From: Paracoccaceae bacterium
Lineage (GTDB): Bacteria; Pseudomonadota; Alphaproteobacteria; Rhodobacterales; Rhodobacteraceae
Length of the DNA stretch: 38,397 bases
Assembly: GCA_017854585.1 (NCBI GenBank)
Contig: JAFMHK010000030.1
Span: 1 to 38,397, forward strand
Direction: 5' to 3'
Of this stretch, positions 35,910-38,397 are shown one piece after another. The position numbers and the translations under genes were made by a program. Position 1 is the first letter of the stretch, and the number at the start of each line of letters is the position of its first letter. The notes beneath the pieces are model-generated. The model worked only from the letters and a program-made list of their open reading frames with translations, ran no database searches and was not told the origin of the DNA.

Positions 35910-37517
35910 TCAGCCCGCGTGATCTTGCACATAGCTGACCAGTGCGCGGGTCGATCCGTCTTTGTCGGCGCCATCGCTGGCGCCACGCAACACCGGCTCC
36001 AGCGCGACGGCCAATTCCTTACCCAACTCCACACCCCATTGATCAAACGAGTTCAGACCCAGAATGACGCCTTCGACGAACACGCGGTGTTCATAAAGCG
36101 CAATGATCTGGCCCAACACATGGGGCGTCAACTTGGGATAGATCAACGTGATCGAGGGGCGGTTGCCCGGAAACACGCGATGCCGGGCCTGCCGGTCAAG
36201 TTCAGCCCCCTCCAGCCCCTTTGCCGCCATCATCGCACGCGCCTCATCCAAGTCACGGCCGCGCATCAACGCCTCTGACTGAGCCAGACAATTGGCCACC
36301 AGCAGCCGATGATGATGCGCCAGCGACGGCTCATGCCCCTGCGCCGCGACCAAGAATTCACACGGCACGATCCGCGTGCCCTGATGGATCAACTGATAAA
36401 ACGCGTGCTGCCCGTTTGTCCCCGGTTCGCCCCAGACGACCGGCCCGGAATCGACCGCAAGATCGCTGCCATCCATTGCGACACGCTTGCCGTTACTCTC
36501 CATCTCAAGCTGCTGCAAATAAGCAGGCAGCCGCGATAGCCGCTGGTCGTAAGGCAAGACGGCGCGCGTTGCATAACCGCTGATCTGGTTGTGCCATATC
36601 CCCACAAGCGCCAGCAGCACAGGCAGGTTGTCGGCCAGATCGGCCTGTTGGAAATGCTCATCCATTGCATGCGCGCCGGACAGGAAATCGCTGAAATCCG
36701 TCGGCCCTACAGCCAGCATCAGGCCCAGACCGATCGGCCCCCAAAGCGAATAGCGCCCGCCGACCCAATCGGCGAAACCAAACACCCGTTCCGGTGGAAT
36801 GCCGAATGCGCCGGTCTTGTCAGGCGCGCTGGACAGCGCCACGAACTGCGCGGCGGGGTCAGCCACCGTTTCCGCCATCCACTGCCGCGCGGTCTGCGCG
36901 TTGGTCATCGTTTCAATGGTGGTAAAGGTCTTGGATGCGACGATGACCAAAGTTGTCTTGGGATCAAGGCCTTGCAATGTGTCATGCATGTGCGCGCCAT
37001 CGACGTTCGACACATAGTGCAGCCGCGGCCCGTCATGATAGGGCGCCAGCGCAAGGGTCGCCATTGCCGGGCCAAGGTCGGACCCGCCAATGCCGATGTT
37101 GACAACATCCGTATAGGTCCCGCCCTGACCGGCGATTGCGCCGCTGCGCACCGCGTCGGCAAATCTTGCCATCCGGTCACGGGTCGCCAATACGTCGGGC
37201 ATCACGTTCTTTCCGTCGACGTTGACCTCACCGCCCGGCGCACGCAGCGCGGTGTGCAAGACGGCCCGCCCCTCGGTCTCGTTGATTGCGGCCCCGCCGA
37301 ACATCGCCGCGCGCTTTGCCTCGACACCGGCACCGCGTGTCAGCTCCAGCAAAAGCGACATGGCCCCTGCATCGAGTGCGGTCTTCGAATAATCAAACAC
37401 CATGTCGCCGAAGCGCGCGCTGAAGTTCGCGGGGCGTGCAGCGTCATCGAACAGATCAATGATGTTGCGGCCTGATTTCGCCGCGCGGTGCGCCCGCAGG
37501 TCTTGCCAGATGTCCAT
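35910..37517 (-). CDS. pgi: Glucose-6-phosphate isomerase
   Basis: Interconverts glucose-6-phosphate and fructose-6-phosphate. The 535-aa protein starts [20 protein letters not shown]. Signatures are intact: [18 protein letters not shown] (phosphate-binding), [33 protein letters not shown] (PGI signature 1), [20 protein letters not shown] with the catalytic His, and [20 protein letters not shown] with the active-site Lys near the C-terminus. It is the last gene of zwf-pgl-pgi, 3 bases after the pgl stop. In such bacteria it can return fructose-6-phosphate to the Entner-Doudoroff route. Confidence 0.98.
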   Translation of the reverse strand: MDIWQDLRAHRAAKSGRNIIDLFDDAARPANFSARFGDMVFDYSKTALDAGAMSLLLELTRGAGVEAKRAAMFGGAAINETEGRAVLHTALRAPGGEVNVDGKNVMPDVLATRDRMARFADAVRSGAIAGQGGTYTDVVNIGIGGSDLGPAMATLALAPYHDGPRLHYVSNVDGAHMHDTLQGLDPKTTLVIVASKTFTTIETMTNAQTARQWMAETVADPAAQFVALSSAPDKTGAFGIPPERVFGFADWVGGRYSLWGPIGLGLMLAVGPTDFSDFLSGAHAMDEHFQQADLADNLPVLLALVGIWHNQISGYATRAVLPYDQRLSRLPAYLQQLEMESNGKRVAMDGSDLAVDSGPVVWGEPGTNGQHAFYQLIHQGTRIVPCEFLVAAQGHEPSLAHHHRLLVANCLAQSEALMRGRDLDEARAMMAAKGLEGAELDRQARHRVFPGNRPSITLIYPKLTPHVLGQIIALYEHRVFVEGVILGLNSFDQWGVELGKELAVALEPVLRGASDGADKDGSTRALVSYVQDHAG

Positions 37518-37520
37518 CTC

Positions 37521-38192
37521 TTACTCCGCCCAATGTACTGTTGCATCGCCCAGAACCGCACGCACGGGGGCTTGGGCGACCGGCAGGCGTTCCGCGCGCA
37601 TGATCGCGGCACGTTTTTCTGCCCCGGTGATCACGATATGCGTGCTCATCGCGCCCTTCAGAACCGGCGCGGTCAGGGTGATGCGCGCCTCGCCGGCACC
37701 GTCGGCCCGCATTGCCATCAAAGGCGGCGCGTGATCGTCCAGTGCTGCCGCAAGGTTGTCGGCACCGGGGAAAAGGCTTGCGGTATGCATATCGGCCCCC
37801 ATGCCCAGCAAAAGAACCGAGATCGGCAGATGAACGTCAAACCCCTTGGCCAGATCCTCCAGTGCCTCCTCAGGCGTGGCGGTATCGGCGCGCAGGGGGA
37901 TCAGATGCGCCGCCGCCGCAGGACCGACCAGCAGCCGTTCCCGCAACAACCGCGTGTTTGATCGCAGGCTATCCTCGGGAACCCAGCGTTCGTCGTTCAG
38001 CACAACGAAAACACGGTCCCAGTCCAGCTTTTGCGCCGACAGCACATCGAAAATCGGGCCCGGTGTCGATCCGCCCGGCACACTCAAGGTGGCGCTGTCG
38101 TGACGGCGCAGGCAATCCGCCAGCTCGCCGGTCAGCGTATCGGCCAGATCCAGCATCATCAGGTCACGGTCAGGATATTCGATGAAGTTCAT
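37521..38192 (-). CDS. pgl: 6-phosphogluconolactonase
   Basis: Hydrolyses 6-phosphogluconolactone to 6-phosphogluconate, the second step of the Entner-Doudoroff and pentose-phosphate routes. The 223-aa protein (DevB/SOL type) starts MNFIEYPDRDLMMLDLADTL; its ATG overlaps the zwf stop as ATGA, so the longer frame upstream is rejected. Family motifs: TLSVPGGSTPGPIFDVL, VFVVLNDERWVPEDSLRSNT, LLLGMGADMHTASLFPG and RITLTAPVLKGAMSTHIVIT. It is translationally coupled to zwf and lies 3 bases before pgi. Confidence 0.96.
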   Translation of the reverse strand: MNFIEYPDRDLMMLDLADTLTGELADCLRRHDSATLSVPGGSTPGPIFDVLSAQKLDWDRVFVVLNDERWVPEDSLRSNTRLLRERLLVGPAAAAHLIPLRADTATPEEALEDLAKGFDVHLPISVLLLGMGADMHTASLFPGADNLAAALDDHAPPLMAMRADGAGEARITLTAPVLKGAMSTHIVITGAEKRAAIMRAERLPVAQAPVRAVLGDATVHWAE

Positions 38193-38397
38193 GGCGCCAA
38201 CTCGCGCCAGCGGCGCCCATCCCTGTGCATCAACATCAACGCATCCTCCGGGCCGGGACCGCCCGGCTCGTAGGGATGTGGCTTGTCCCCGCGCGCGGTC
38301 CACGCGGCAATGATCGGGTCGGTCCAGGCCCAGGCCGCCTCAACCTCATCGCCGCGCATGAACAAGGTCTGGTTGCCACGGATCACGTCCATGATCA
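38189..38397 (-). CDS. zwf: Glucose-6-phosphate dehydrogenase, C-terminal part
   Basis: Only the last 69 or so codons are in the window; the gene runs off the right edge. The visible end reads DVIRGNQTLFMRGDEVEAAW, then TDPIIAAW and PHPYEPGGPGPEDALMLMHRDGRRW, the standard C-terminus of Zwf (N-x-x-L-F-x-R-x-D-E-V-E-x-A-W and Y-x-x-G-x-x-G-P). It makes 6-phosphogluconolactone and NADPH. Overlaps pgl by 4 bases. Confidence 0.93.
   Translation of the reverse strand, partial: IMDVIRGNQTLFMRGDEVEAAWAWTDPIIAAWTARGDKPHPYEPGGPGPEDALMLMHRDGRRWRELAP

Overview
The window reads as a chromosomal segment of a marine, Roseobacter-type alphaproteobacterium (Rhodobacterales). Supporting signs are the GC-rich codon use, an iscR/suf gene order typical of the group, a CckA-type cell-cycle kinase beside recA, a GTTC-N7-GTTC LexA box, a zwf-pgl-pgi operon, and a corrinoid methyl-transfer cluster with a RamA-like activator. 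No phage genes, insertion sequences or CRISPR arrays were seen.

Layout. (1) 388-464: tRNA-Arg(CCG) on the minus strand with its own promoter. (2) 548-11126, minus strand: a SUF Fe-S assembly operon read iscR, cysteine desulfurase, sufB, sufC, sufD, two YIP1-like membrane proteins, sufS. Between sufB and sufC sit three FkbM-type methyltransferases and a YbjQ-family protein. A TAGAA-N3-TTCTA palindrome lies upstream of iscR and recurs inside the desulfurase gene. (3) 11314-15831, plus strand: an alpha/beta hydrolase, a small protein, then two unrelated NADP-isocitrate dehydrogenases in tandem (monomeric 735 aa, dimeric 404 aa). (4) 15884-17680: a decayed class II glutamine amidotransferase, a DUF6356 protein, an Lrp/AsnC regulator and a DUF1330 protein. 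(5) 17682-29530, mostly minus strand: alaS, recA, cckA, an RsmB-family rRNA methyltransferase, guaB, rlmE and a Ppx/GppA phosphatase. A small sulfotransferase on the plus strand is wedged between recA and cckA. (6) 29789-35040, plus strand: a virulence-factor-family small protein, a methylenetetrahydrofolate reductase, a methyltetrahydrofolate:corrinoid methyltransferase, a VTT-type membrane protein and a RamA-like [2Fe-2S]/ASKHA corrinoid activator. (7) tRNA-Gly(CCC), a secreted acidic-tailed protein, and the zwf(partial)-pgl-pgi operon of glucose-6-phosphate metabolism.

How it fits together: the Suf operon supplies Fe-S clusters under an IscR-type repressor that lacks the classical three-cysteine ligand set. 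The corrinoid cluster looks like part of a split B12-dependent methionine synthase or related methyl-transfer route: folate reduction, methyl transfer to a corrinoid protein, and reductive reactivation. Two of its proteins carry the same unusual arginine-rich C-terminal tail. A perfect CtrA-type site (TTAA-N7-TTAA) sits just upstream of cckA, suggesting feedback of the CckA-CtrA pathway on its own kinase. Starts were often moved downstream of the longest open frame on ribosome-binding-site and homology grounds.
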